From contig CAJQPL010000055.1 in the NCBI GenBank assembly GCA_905480215.1, positions 1 through 48,461 on the forward strand: a stretch of 48,461 nt of DNA, given 5' to 3'. Origin of the DNA: an uncultured Woeseiaceae bacterium (GTDB lineage: Bacteria > Pseudomonadota > Gammaproteobacteria > Steroidobacterales > Woeseiaceae). A program made the translations under genes and the position numbers. The notes under the pieces are model-generated. The model was given only the letters and a program-made list of their open reading frames with translations. It was not told the origin of the DNA and did no database searches. Shown piece after piece: positions 25,956 to 37,628 of the stretch; position 1 is the first letter of the stretch, and every line of letters starts with the position of its first letter.

Positions 25956-27908
25956 TTAGCCGGCTTTTTCGAGAAGATCGATGCTGGTAATTTTAGTGAC
26001 ACCACGACAGCGGGCCTTGGCGCGATACATTGCCTGATCCGCTTCGCGCAACAGTCCGGTCAGCGTGCTGGCGTTTTTCGGGTATAAGGCGAGTCCGATG
26101 CTAGCAGAGCAACTTAGCTCCTGCCGTCCGATAATGTATTTTTCTTCAAGCGAGTCGGCGAGTCGTATGGCGAGTTGGTCCGCAGCGTCGGCATCTACGT
26201 CTGGCACCAGTGCGACGAATTCGTCGCCACCCGGTCGGCCGATAATATCGCATGTACGAAGACTTCTGCGCAGGCGTTCAGAGGCGATCGTTAACAGTTG
26301 ATCGCCAACCTCATGACCAAACATATCGTTAATTTTCTTGAAGTCGTTGAGATCGATGAATAATAACGCACCGGTCGCGTCATCGGCACTGTTTGATATT
26401 CGCTGCGCTGCCGCACGCTCAAAGCCGCGACGGTTAAGCACGCCCGTTAGCGGATCAGAGGTCGCGATCGATTCCATGCGACGTTCTTTCGCTTTGCTAT
26501 CAGTGATATCCACAAAAGTCGCGGCGATATCGTCGCCAACCGGTTCGCAAATCATGCGCAGCCAGCGGTTGATTCCTTTGTGTTCGTTCTTGGCCTCAAA
26601 GTCCATGCTCTTGCCACCAGCCGCAGCCGCGGTAAACGCATCGAGAATAGCCTCCGATTCTTCTTCGTCCATGCCGTTGGTCGTGAGTCTAATCACCTCA
26701 TTCGCTGAAGATTCCGCGAGATCGTCAGCGGTTGCGCCGAGAAAACGTCCGGCAGCGGAATTCGCAAAAATGCTGCGCAGTATTTTTCGCCCGCCGTCTT
26801 CGTGCATCCAACGGAAGCGAATAATTCCATTCACAGAGTGGTCAACCAGAGTGCGTAGCAATTTCTCGCTCTTGCGAACCTCAGATTGGGCTTTTTCGAC
26901 ATCACTTACGTCGCGAAACATCAGCACTTGCCCACCGCATTTTGACGTTTTTTTCGAGGTAATGCTCGAGACCTGCACATGCAGGAAACGACCGGTAGTC
27001 GTCAACATTTTTTGCGGCTCACCCGAATTCAACGCCTCGAATACCTCTGGCGCCTCCTCACCAAGAATATCCTCAAGTGGTACTCGTAAAGCATCGACTT
27101 CAGCGATTGAAAGCATGGTTTCCGCAGTATGGTTGAGGCCGATAACACGGCAATTCTCGTCAATAACGACAACTGGGTCCTGCATGTTCTGAAACACCGT
27201 TTCGTAGGCGAGCGGCGTGAACTCGATAATTTGTTCGCCTAGAACCAGCCAGGCATAGATCGGCAACATGACGACGAGCACTAGTGCTACGTAAGAAATG
27301 GTGTCTGGCCCGAATCCCAGGTCATAGGTGGCCGTCGATGAAAGAGGTGCGATACACGCGGCTATAAGTAAGAACAAACCACGTCGTTGCGCGGGTGCTA
27401 CTGCCGTACTATGCGCAATCAGCGTCAAGATCGCTGCACCGATCACCGCATAGCTGTAAGGCAAATGTACAAACAGGAACCACGGTCCCCAGCGCTCTGG
27501 TCGTGTCAGGAACTCGCCGGCTTCGTTCGCAAATGGCAGGAACCACATGATTTCATGGTAGGCATTGGTCGCCGCCAGACCAATGGTTAATAGCGGGATA
27601 ATCAGCATCAAAAAAATTGTCCGCAACGGCGTTGCCGATCCGGTGTACTCGCGGAAGCAAACATAGGCCACTACCGGAGTGATGCCGGTACCGACGAAAT
27701 GCGCCGTTCGGCCCAGGCTAAAGCCTGCGAAAGTGGTGGAAAGAAGTTCGATCGCTCCACCCATCACCCAAACACTGACAACGACGAACAGCACACCAAT
27801 AGGCAAGCTACCAATCTCACGCTTAGTGGTCATTAGACGCACACCCAGCGATAGATAGCATGCGGCGCTGAAAATCAGCAATGCGGACAACGCGACGTCC
27901 AAACTCAT
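25956..27908 (-). CDS. membrane PAS-GGDEF diguanylate cyclase
   Basis: Likely makes c-di-GMP in response to a membrane or small-molecule signal. Of 650 residues, the first ~225 form a seven-helix N-terminal region like the 7TM domain of some histidine kinases. A PAS domain follows (about 235-335, starting ETVFQNMQDPVVVIDENCRV), a second PAS-like domain (about 350-465), and a GGDEF domain to the end. The active-site motif GGDEF is intact at 560-564 and is preceded by an RxxD inhibitory site (RTCD, 551-554), five residues before it, predicting product feedback inhibition. There is no EAL domain. ATG at 27908. The regulatory partner is not evident, as flanking genes are unrelated. Confidence 0.93.
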   Translation of the reverse strand: MSLDVALSALLIFSAACYLSLGVRLMTTKREIGSLPIGVLFVVVSVWVMGGAIELLSTTFAGFSLGRTAHFVGTGITPVVAYVCFREYTGSATPLRTIFLMLIIPLLTIGLAATNAYHEIMWFLPFANEAGEFLTRPERWGPWFLFVHLPYSYAVIGAAILTLIAHSTAVAPAQRRGLFLLIAACIAPLSSTATYDLGFGPDTISYVALVLVVMLPIYAWLVLGEQIIEFTPLAYETVFQNMQDPVVVIDENCRVIGLNHTAETMLSIAEVDALRVPLEDILGEEAPEVFEALNSGEPQKMLTTTGRFLHVQVSSITSKKTSKCGGQVLMFRDVSDVEKAQSEVRKSEKLLRTLVDHSVNGIIRFRWMHEDGGRKILRSIFANSAAGRFLGATADDLAESSANEVIRLTTNGMDEEESEAILDAFTAAAAGGKSMDFEAKNEHKGINRWLRMICEPVGDDIAATFVDITDSKAKERRMESIATSDPLTGVLNRRGFERAAAQRISNSADDATGALLFIDLNDFKKINDMFGHEVGDQLLTIASERLRRSLRTCDIIGRPGGDEFVALVPDVDADAADQLAIRLADSLEEKYIIGRQELSCSASIGLALYPKNASTLTGLLREADQAMYRAKARCRGVTKITSIDLLEKAG

Positions 27909-28004
27909 ATGTCTCGGGCTCTATTTGACGAAATACTGAGAGCCATCTTACGAGCAACAAATGATTGATTCCCTGCGCTATTTCTCAGCTTTGGCGTGCC
28001 GCAG

Positions 28005-28020
28005 TGACCACGAGTGGTCA
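28005..28020. promoter_or_regulatory. inverted repeat TGACCA-CGAG-TGGTCA upstream of the GGDEF gene
   Basis: A perfect 6-bp inverted repeat (7 bp counting C/G flanking the loop) with a 4-base centre, about 100 bp before the cyclase start. A third half site TGACCA is at 28046-28051. The flanks on the plus side are AT-rich (ATATTTTTAC), but no gene on that strand ends here, so an operator is more plausible than a terminator. No regulator is identified. Confidence 0.35.
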
Positions 28021-28072
28021 TATTTTTACAAATTTTGCTTGCTGATGACCATGCGGGACCGAAAAATTCGAT

Positions 28073-29134
28073 TTAACTAATTGTATTTATTGTATTTTCT
28101 TCAGAAGTACGCGCCCGGAAGCCGCTCTCGCCTAATACCGACAAATTTCGCAGGAAATCGAAGGCATTACTCTCAGACTTCAGGGTCTTCTGCCGGTAGG
28201 GGTCATCTTCATCGCGAGCCGCGAGACGCCAATAAAGAATCGTTAAGGTCATCGCGAGGCGAGTTCGAACGAGATGATACAGCAGCGCCTCTTCTTCTTG
28301 CAGGAGTGGCAACCTGGATCGATAAGCCGCGACCAGCGGAGCAATAAAAAGTAGCGGATCATTGCTTGCCGAACGCAGATAAGAGGCCGCTGTTGCAAGC
28401 TCAATAATCCGTGGTGCCTGCAGCATATCGCCGAAATCTATGATGCCCGTGACGCAAGCCTGCTCGTTTAGCAGGATGTTCTCGGGGTTGGCATCGTTGT
28501 GAATGATCTGACGCGGCAGCGATGCCAGCAACGGCTCCACTTGAGTTGAAAAGTGTTGCAGTACATCTTCAACTGTAGAGCGTGTGTCCGCATCACTAAT
28601 GCTATCGGTCAATGAAAGTAAAATTGCTGCTTTTTGCGTATCCCATAGCATGACCCTTTCACTGGCAGGGTGTGCGAAGTCGGCCAATGCAATATCCAGC
28701 ATTGCAAGGCGACGACCAAGCTTGCCGGCAACGTCAGCATTCAGTACTGAATCCGCGAGCAAGCGACCATCAAGCCAGGTAACGACGCGCAGCGGAAAAC
28801 TCTTGCCATTGCCAGCTGCAATCTTACCGCTGCTTAAACCCGCACTTGTGCGCACGATACGCGGCGTGAAATCGAGCGCCTTCCTTTGCAGATGTAATAA
28901 TGCTTCGAGTTGCAGGTCTACTTCGGCCAGCGGCTCTGCAAGACCCGATATTTTAACAACGAATCGACGCCCATCTTCTGACGTAAGTCGAAAATTTTGG
29001 TCACGCTCACTAACCAGCAAGCGATACTCACCGGACAGTTCAAATTGCTGCAGCACCGCTTCAGCCACCCGCGGAATATCGATCTGCGGCGGCAGGGCGG
29101 TAACGCCTGTAAGACTGTCCGGCAGGTTATTCAC
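28073..29134 (-). CDS. aminoglycoside phosphotransferase-fold small-molecule kinase
   Basis: APH-fold kinase resembling the hydroxylysine-kinase/homoserine-kinase II branch; the substrate is unknown. The 353 residues show an ATP-binding lysine K61 (FVVKISG), the catalytic loop IIHNDANPENILL (211-222; H212, D214, N219) and the metal site IDFGDM (D233). In the ATP-binding loop HNDANPEN stands where relatives have HGDLHPGN, a variant usual in the hydroxylysine-kinase group. The start is GTG at 29134. It is downstream of a divergent gap shared with the AlbA_2 gene. An antibiotic-resistance role is unlikely from the motif details. Confidence 0.85.
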   Translation of the reverse strand: MNNLPDSLTGVTALPPQIDIPRVAEAVLQQFELSGEYRLLVSERDQNFRLTSEDGRRFVVKISGLAEPLAEVDLQLEALLHLQRKALDFTPRIVRTSAGLSSGKIAAGNGKSFPLRVVTWLDGRLLADSVLNADVAGKLGRRLAMLDIALADFAHPASERVMLWDTQKAAILLSLTDSISDADTRSTVEDVLQHFSTQVEPLLASLPRQIIHNDANPENILLNEQACVTGIIDFGDMLQAPRIIELATAASYLRSASNDPLLFIAPLVAAYRSRLPLLQEEEALLYHLVRTRLAMTLTILYWRLAARDEDDPYRQKTLKSESNAFDFLRNLSVLGESGFRARTSEENTINTIS

Positions 29135-29232
29135 AGCGAAATCATCTCATGTCCATGATTCTTTGACTAATGTGAGCCCCCACTATCAGAAGTGTCGATT
29201 GGTTCCCAATCTGTTGAATATAATTGGTCAGA

Positions 29233-30414
29233 ATGTTCGGCTTAATGGACCGCTTACTAAAAATAGCGAAAACTGCGACCTCGGAGACGGGTGTTCAATT
29301 TCGCAAGCAGAAGTATGGCAGCAGCGATATTCGTAGCTTCCTGCGCGATGTGCTTGCAATGGCGAACGCACCGGTCGATGGACCGCGGTATATCGTCGTT
29401 GGCGCCGACTTTGATAGTCGCGGCCGCAAGCTTGTGCACGCGGTCGACGCAGATGATTTTGCCGGCAAACCCTCTTATCAATCGTTGGCGAACGAGTATA
29501 TCGAGCCACCAATCCGCATTCGTTACAAACCGGTCTCGGTTGACGGCAAGCGCGTGGGGGTCTACGAGATCTCCGATTGCCAGGATCGTCCGTACATGAT
29601 GCGTATCGACTACTCGGAAACACTGCGCCGCGGAGATGCTTACATCCGCTCAAGTAACGGCACCATGAAAATGGGGCGGCGACAGTTAGGCAAGCTCTTT
29701 GCCAGCAAGTTTCGCGACTCAGTTTCAGCTGGCGACCTGGAGATCGGCTTCCCCGGTGAAATAATTCACAAGGATCTGGCGATTGCGAGCTCTGACTTAT
29801 CTCGACTGCCATCGGCGGAGGCTAGCAAGAAACTCAGGCAGCTCATCGATATCCAAAATAACTCCAGAAGCACCGGATCGACCACCGTGATGGCGCGCCT
29901 GACTCACGCCAGACTTTTTGGCATGGACGACCCGTATGTGGATCGATCGCCTGATGAGCTTCTCGCTGAAATGGATCAACTGCGAATGAAGTATCGCGAT
30001 GCGGACGATCATTATCTATTCGCAACGCACGGCAAACCTTTGCAATTGGTAGTCTACAATCAAGGTGACGAACCGATCATCGACGCGTCACTGACACTGG
30101 CGCTACCGAATCACAACGCCTTCTATGTAGCTGAGCAACTTCCAAAAAAAGCAACCAAAGACGGATACTCAAACCGCACGCCTGACGAAATCGCGCTGTA
30201 CCCGTCTGTCAACCTCAAAGACAACTCGATACAGATTACGAGCAAGGTAGGCGATATTCCTGTCGGTGAACCCATTGAGGTATTCGGCTCGCCGTTGCTA
30301 ACGTGTGTTGGGCGCGAACTTAAGGGCAAGCGTTTCGGCGTGCGATACGCGCTACACGGTCAGAATCTCCGCTCTCCGGCTAAAGGGCAATTGCGGCTGT
30401 TATTCAAACGCTAA
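29233..30414 (+). CDS. AlbA_2 (Schlafen-type) domain protein, stand-alone
   Basis: The N-terminal ~140 residues form an AlbA_2 (divergent AAA_4/Schlafen) domain: ETGVQFRKQKYGSSDIRSFLRDVLAMAN, then YIVVGADF, then IRIRYKPVSVDGKRVGVYEI and RRGDAYIRSSNGTMKM, which is the usual fold end. Such domains bind nucleic acid or nucleotides and occur in putative transcription regulators and defence proteins. The C-terminal ~240 residues are not recognised; they hold an Ig-like beta-rich part (LQLVVYNQGDEPIIDASLTLALPN is typical) but no catalytic motif. The start is uncertain: a TTG at 29224, ATG 29233 (used) and ATG 29245. 393 residues. It is flanked by convergent genes and a divergent kinase, so it is probably monocistronic. 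Confidence 0.8.
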   Translation: MFGLMDRLLKIAKTATSETGVQFRKQKYGSSDIRSFLRDVLAMANAPVDGPRYIVVGADFDSRGRKLVHAVDADDFAGKPSYQSLANEYIEPPIRIRYKPVSVDGKRVGVYEISDCQDRPYMMRIDYSETLRRGDAYIRSSNGTMKMGRRQLGKLFASKFRDSVSAGDLEIGFPGEIIHKDLAIASSDLSRLPSAEASKKLRQLIDIQNNSRSTGSTTVMARLTHARLFGMDDPYVDRSPDELLAEMDQLRMKYRDADDHYLFATHGKPLQLVVYNQGDEPIIDASLTLALPNHNAFYVAEQLPKKATKDGYSNRTPDEIALYPSVNLKDNSIQITSKVGDIPVGEPIEVFGSPLLTCVGRELKGKRFGVRYALHGQNLRSPAKGQLRLLFKR

Positions 30415-30430
30415 CAACCCGCCTGCACTC

Positions 30431-31000
30431 TTAGTCAATCCACTTTTCCGTCTTCGGTGCCTTGTACTCGCGAAACTGCTGCAGCAGTCCCTGTGGTGTT
30501 TCGTCGCAGAGCAACATCTGACGGTTTTCGGGACGCAAAAACTCCTCGTCCACGGCATGATCGAGATACCTGAGTAAGTCATCGAAATAGCCCTCAACGT
30601 TCAGAAGGCCGCAGGGCTTTTGGTGAAACTGTAATTGGCCCCAGGTGAGGATCTCTATGATCTCTTCAAGCGTACCGAAACCACCCGGCATGGCGATGAA
30701 GCCGTCGGACAACTTCGCCATCTTCGATTTTCGTTCATGCATTGACGAAACGATGTGTAATTCGGTCAAACCCTGATGTGCGAGCTCCTTGTCACTCAAA
30801 GCCGTGGGCATGACGCCGTGGACTTCACCGCCATGTGCAAGAACCGCATCCGCGATTACCCCCATGATGCCTTTTTCGGCACCGCCATAAACCAAACCGA
30901 AATTGTGTTCGACGAGTACCGATGCGAGATCACGCGCGGCAATCTCATAAGCGGACTGCCGGCCATTACTCGAACCACAGTAAACGCAGATATTAGGCAT
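30431..31000 (-). CDS. LOG-family nucleotide phosphoribohydrolase
   Basis: Lonely Guy family enzyme; members hydrolyse nucleoside 5'-monophosphates (AMP, cytokinin nucleotides) to free base and ribose 5-phosphate. The 189-residue protein has the hallmark PGGFGTLEEIIE (105-116) and the partner motif with R90-K91 (MHERKSKM), with a Rossmann-like start (ICVYCGSSNG). In bacteria it is often annotated as TIGR00730. It lies 11 bases after a phosphoribosyltransferase gene on the same strand, so both are likely co-transcribed. True substrate not shown. Confidence 0.93.
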   Translation of the reverse strand: MPNICVYCGSSNGRQSAYEIAARDLASVLVEHNFGLVYGGAEKGIMGVIADAVLAHGGEVHGVMPTALSDKELAHQGLTELHIVSSMHERKSKMAKLSDGFIAMPGGFGTLEEIIEILTWGQLQFHQKPCGLLNVEGYFDDLLRYLDHAVDEEFLRPENRQMLLCDETPQGLLQQFREYKAPKTEKWID

Positions 31001-31011
31001 CGGAAGAAGCC

Positions 31012-31584
31012 TCAGGCTGTCTTGGCTTTAGTTCTGGCACCCTGCATGATCGCGGCAATCTCCGGCCTCCGTTCTCGCAGTTCCTCATCCGTAAGTGCAT
31101 CCAACTCATGAGGGAAAACCAGCCATTCGCTTGTTTCATGCAAAAAATAGTCGGGCGTGATATCCGTCTCATTGCGGCTTGGCTTGAACCATGGCACGGC
31201 AACCCGAATGTCCTCAGGCGTATTGCCGCGTGCACGACGCGTCAGCTCCCCGATAACCGCGACAATCGTATTGCCAGTATCGAAGACGTCATCAACGATC
31301 AACACCCGGTCATCATGACGAATTTTCTTAATAATATAGTTGAGGCCGTGCACCGCCACCTTGCCGCGTTCGTCGATCCCTGAGTAAGACGAGGTGCGAA
31401 TGGCAATATGGTCGGAGTGAATGCCGCAATAGCTCATGGCTTCTTGCAGAGCCATACCGACCGGCGTACCGCCACGCCAGATAGCGATAATGAGCGTCGG
31501 CTCGAAGCCACTCTCGACAATGTTTATGCCCAGCTCAATGGAATCGAGCAGCAAATCCTGTGCGGAAATTACGGTTTTGCCCAT
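31012..31584 (-). CDS. purine-type phosphoribosyltransferase, paralogue A
   Basis: PRTase-fold enzyme that would join a base with PRPP to give a nucleotide. The 190 residues contain the PRPP loop VLIVDDVFDTGNT (94-106), an early WRGGTPVG strand-loop, and the SDHIAIRTSSYSGID flexible-loop region. The closest general type is the hypoxanthine/xanthine-guanine PRTases, so base salvage is likely but the base is not determined. It is divergent from a paralogue (31670-32272) with the same architecture. No catalytic-loop substitutions are apparent. Confidence 0.88.
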   Translation of the reverse strand: MGKTVISAQDLLLDSIELGINIVESGFEPTLIIAIWRGGTPVGMALQEAMSYCGIHSDHIAIRTSSYSGIDERGKVAVHGLNYIIKKIRHDDRVLIVDDVFDTGNTIVAVIGELTRRARGNTPEDIRVAVPWFKPSRNETDITPDYFLHETSEWLVFPHELDALTDEELRERRPEIAAIMQGARTKAKTA

Positions 31585-31619
31585 TATTATTCTCTTCTGT
31601 GCGGACGTGAGGCGAGCGC

Positions 31620-31625
31620 TATAAT
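31620..31625 (+). promoter_or_regulatory. candidate -10 box for PRTase B
   Basis: A perfect TATAAT, 44 bases before the ATG of the plus-strand phosphoribosyltransferase; no good -35 box was found at normal spacing. Inferred only. Confidence 0.4.
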
Positions 31626-31669
31626 GCGTGGCATCAATTCTAGCGCAGCAAGACCCAGGAATAACAATA

Positions 31670-32272
31670 ATGAATGAGCGATTTATCGCCGCGGATGACC
31701 TGCTTCACGATTCTTTCCAGCTGGCCGCCAATATTTTCGAAGCGGGATTCAGGCCCGACTTCCTGGTGGGACTTTGGCGCGGCGGCAGCGCTGTTGGTAT
31801 CGCCGTTCAGGAAGGCCTCGACTACTTGGGCGTAAAAACGGATCACATTGCCATTCGCACTTCATATACGGGGGCCGCAGACTACTCACAAATGGTCAGC
31901 AAAGCGGATTCCATTCGAGTCCATGGTCTGCAATACCTGCTCGAAAACTTAAGCGCGCACCATTCCATGCTGATCGTCGATGACGTCTACAGCACCGGCT
32001 CCAGCGTCAATGCCGTAATTAAACAGCTTGCTAGAAAGACACGGAGAAACTTGCCGCAAGATATTCGTGTTGCAACAGTATGGTATCGACCCACTGAAAA
32101 GACTTTGCGCACCCCGGAGTACTTCGTTCACGAAACCAAGCAGTGGCTGGTACTGCCGTACGAGCTATCTGGATTCTCAGTAGAAGAGCTACGTCAAAAT
32201 CGCCCAGAGCTGTCATCTCTTGTGGACAGACTTGCCCCACACGTCAAATCCGAGGGTGATTCGCGCCAATAA
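31670..32272 (+). CDS. purine-type phosphoribosyltransferase, paralogue B
   Basis: Second member of the same PRTase subfamily. From ATG 31670 (AGGA Shine-Dalgarno 9 bases before) it has 200 residues; an upstream start at 31628 is rejected as it lacks a ribosome-binding site. PRPP loop LIVDDVYSTGSS (101-112), WRGGSAVG and SDHIAIRTS-like TDHIAIRTSYTG match paralogue A in order and spacing, and the C-terminal PEYFVHETKQWLVLPYEL parallels DYFLHETSEWLVFPHEL of A. An 11-residue insertion (around DYSQMVSKADS) follows the flexible loop. It overlaps the next start by one base (TAATG). Confidence 0.88.
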   Translation: MNERFIAADDLLHDSFQLAANIFEAGFRPDFLVGLWRGGSAVGIAVQEGLDYLGVKTDHIAIRTSYTGAADYSQMVSKADSIRVHGLQYLLENLSAHHSMLIVDDVYSTGSSVNAVIKQLARKTRRNLPQDIRVATVWYRPTEKTLRTPEYFVHETKQWLVLPYELSGFSVEELRQNRPELSSLVDRLAPHVKSEGDSRQ

Positions 32273-33525
32273 TGGCTACGCCACGCCAATTTCTGCGCGC
32301 ACTTTTCGATGCGGCTGTCGAGAGTGCCAGCCCGCATCACTGCATGGCAAACTGGTTGCCGCCGAGGCCCACAGGACGCACTGTTGTTGTTGGTGCCGGC
32401 AAGGCCGCGGCGAGTATGGCCAGGCAACTCGAAGAATCGTGGCCTGGCCCTATACAGGGCATAGTCATCGTGCCTTACGGCCACGCTGTGACATGCACAT
32501 CGATCGAAGTCGTCGAAGCCGCCCATCCGGTCCCGGATGAAACTGGGGTAGCGGCATCTCGAAAAATTCTTGATGCAGTGGCCGGATTGACGCCAGATGA
32601 CACCGTAGTCTGCTTGCTTTCAGGGGGTGGGTCTGCGCTGCTCTGCGTTCCGGTCGACGGAGTCAGTCTGGCGGAGAAGCAGGCGATCAACTCGCAATTG
32701 CTGCGCTCGGGTGCCGCCATTCACGAGATCAATACGGTACGCAGGAAACTCTCTGCGATTAAGGGAGGTCGACTTGCAGCTGCCTGTGCGCCAGCGCGCG
32801 TTATCACCCTGACCATTTCAGATATACCGGGCAATGACATTTCGATCATCGCGTCCGGCCCAACAATCGAAGATTCGAGTTCGTTTGTTGACGCTTTAGA
32901 GACTATTGACCGATATGAGATTGACATAGCACCTCGTATTCGCGCCGTCATCGAGAATAGCGAGCCGGTGACGATAGCGGATGGCGATGTGCGCGTCCTT
33001 GCTACCAGCGGCGATGCTTTACTCGCCGCAGCGGCTTTGGCGGACGAACGTGGCATTGCGCCTTATTCGCTGGGTGATCTTGCTGGCGACGCACGGGAAC
33101 TTGCAAAACAACACGCAGACCTCGCCCTGAGTATCGCGGCCGGTAACGGGCCACTGCAGCCGCCCTGCGTATTGATCTCAGGTGGCGAAACGACTGTTAA
33201 AACAACGGGCGGCGGTCGCGGTGGCCGTAACGGTGAATACGCATTGGCTCTGACAATAGCGCTGCGCGGTCACCCATCGATTCATGCGCTCGCTGCCGAT
33301 ACCGATGGTATTGACGGCTCCGGGGACAATGCTGGTTGCATGGTTACACCCGACTCATTGCAACGTGCCCAACTGGCCGGCGCCGATGCCGCGGCAGCGC
33401 AGCAGAACAATGACAGCTATGCTTTTTTTGCGGCCATAGACGATTTAATCATGACCGGACCAACGCGGACTAATGTCAATGATATTCGCGCCATATTGAT
33501 AAGCGCTGACGACGAGAATCGCTGA
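32272..33525 (+). CDS. gckA: glycerate 2-kinase (MOFRL family)
   Basis: D-glycerate 2-kinase of the GckA/TtuD family, phosphorylating glycerate to 2-phosphoglycerate; some members are annotated hydroxypyruvate reductase. The 417 residues carry the N-terminal domain with VVVGAGKAAASMA, the nucleotide-binding CLLSGGGSALL, EINTVRRKLSAIKGG (catalytic lysine) and the C-terminal MOFRL domain (ISGGETTVKTTGGGRGGRNGE). It overlaps PRTase B by one base, so the two are co-transcribed. Glycerate arises from glyoxylate, the product of the purine operon downstream, through enzymes not in the window. The gene symbol rests on family assignment. Confidence 0.9.
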   Translation: MATPRQFLRALFDAAVESASPHHCMANWLPPRPTGRTVVVGAGKAAASMARQLEESWPGPIQGIVIVPYGHAVTCTSIEVVEAAHPVPDETGVAASRKILDAVAGLTPDDTVVCLLSGGGSALLCVPVDGVSLAEKQAINSQLLRSGAAIHEINTVRRKLSAIKGGRLAAACAPARVITLTISDIPGNDISIIASGPTIEDSSSFVDALETIDRYEIDIAPRIRAVIENSEPVTIADGDVRVLATSGDALLAAAALADERGIAPYSLGDLAGDARELAKQHADLALSIAAGNGPLQPPCVLISGGETTVKTTGGGRGGRNGEYALALTIALRGHPSIHALAADTDGIDGSGDNAGCMVTPDSLQRAQLAGADAAAAQQNNDSYAFFAAIDDLIMTGPTRTNVNDIRAILISADDENR

Positions 33526-33556
33526 AATCAGTCGAGCGAACGCAGGCCGTGCACTT

Positions 33557-33562
33557 TATAAT
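33557..33562 (+). promoter_or_regulatory. candidate -10 box for isocitrate dehydrogenase
   Basis: A perfect TATAAT in the 79-base gap between the glycerate kinase and isocitrate dehydrogenase genes, 42 bases before the ATG; a matching -35 was not found. The Shine-Dalgarno AAGGA is near 33596. Confidence 0.4.
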
Positions 33563-33583
33563 GCCGCCGGTGACGCGACCTAG

Positions 33584-37125
<3,542 letters not shown>

Positions 37126-37130
37126 GACGG

Positions 37131-37628
37131 TCAATCAGCTTCAACGAATACACTTCCTTCCAACATATGCTGTTCGCAGTTCACTTCGTTTCCGCCACGA
37201 TCAATAATCAAATACTCCTGACCAGCCTCAAATGAAATAAGCGGCATGTGCCAAGTGCCGCGGCGGTAGTTGAAGCCCTGCCGCCCATTGCTGACGAAGG
37301 CGCGCAACTCACTTAAATCGACGCCCTCATTCGGCGGCGCGACAACGACCACCATCTTGCATGGACTCAGCGGAATAAATGCCTGGCTACCAAGCGGATG
37401 GCGCTCAATCATTTCGAGCTGCAGCGGCAAGGATGTTGGCGTGCGACAGCGCGCAATGCTGACAGCGACATGTCCGTTATTAACGATGTCGACATTGCAA
37501 AGATCGTCAAAACGCTCGAATCGAGCGGCGTTCATTGCTTCGGCCGAGTCGCGTGACGTTTCGATGACTTCGCCGTACGGCGCGAAACGTTCTTTTGTAA
37601 GGAGTTCGGCTTTGAGCGTCGTTATCAT
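37131..37628 (-). CDS. allA: ureidoglycolate lyase
   Basis: Splits ureidoglycolate to glyoxylate and urea, the last step of allantoin breakdown. The 165 residues match the AllA cupin-like family: FAPYGEVIE, FERFDDLCNVDI, a long IPLSPCKMVVVVAPP stretch and GTWHMPLISFEAGQEYLIIDR. The ATG shares its first base with the alc stop (TAATG). Confidence 0.94.
   Translation of the reverse strand: MITTLKAELLTKERFAPYGEVIETSRDSAEAMNAARFERFDDLCNVDIVNNGHVAVSIARCRTPTSLPLQLEMIERHPLGSQAFIPLSPCKMVVVVAPPNEGVDLSELRAFVSNGRQGFNYRRGTWHMPLISFEAGQEYLIIDRGGNEVNCEQHMLEGSVFVEAD

Noticed and set aside
26338-27192. 284-residue frame antisense to the GGDEF cyclase
   Set aside because: Serine-rich shadow lacking motifs; the opposite frame has intact PAS and GGDEF domains.
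28005-28030. Rho-independent terminator on the plus strand
   Set aside because: The hairpin is followed by T residues, but no plus-strand gene ends here.
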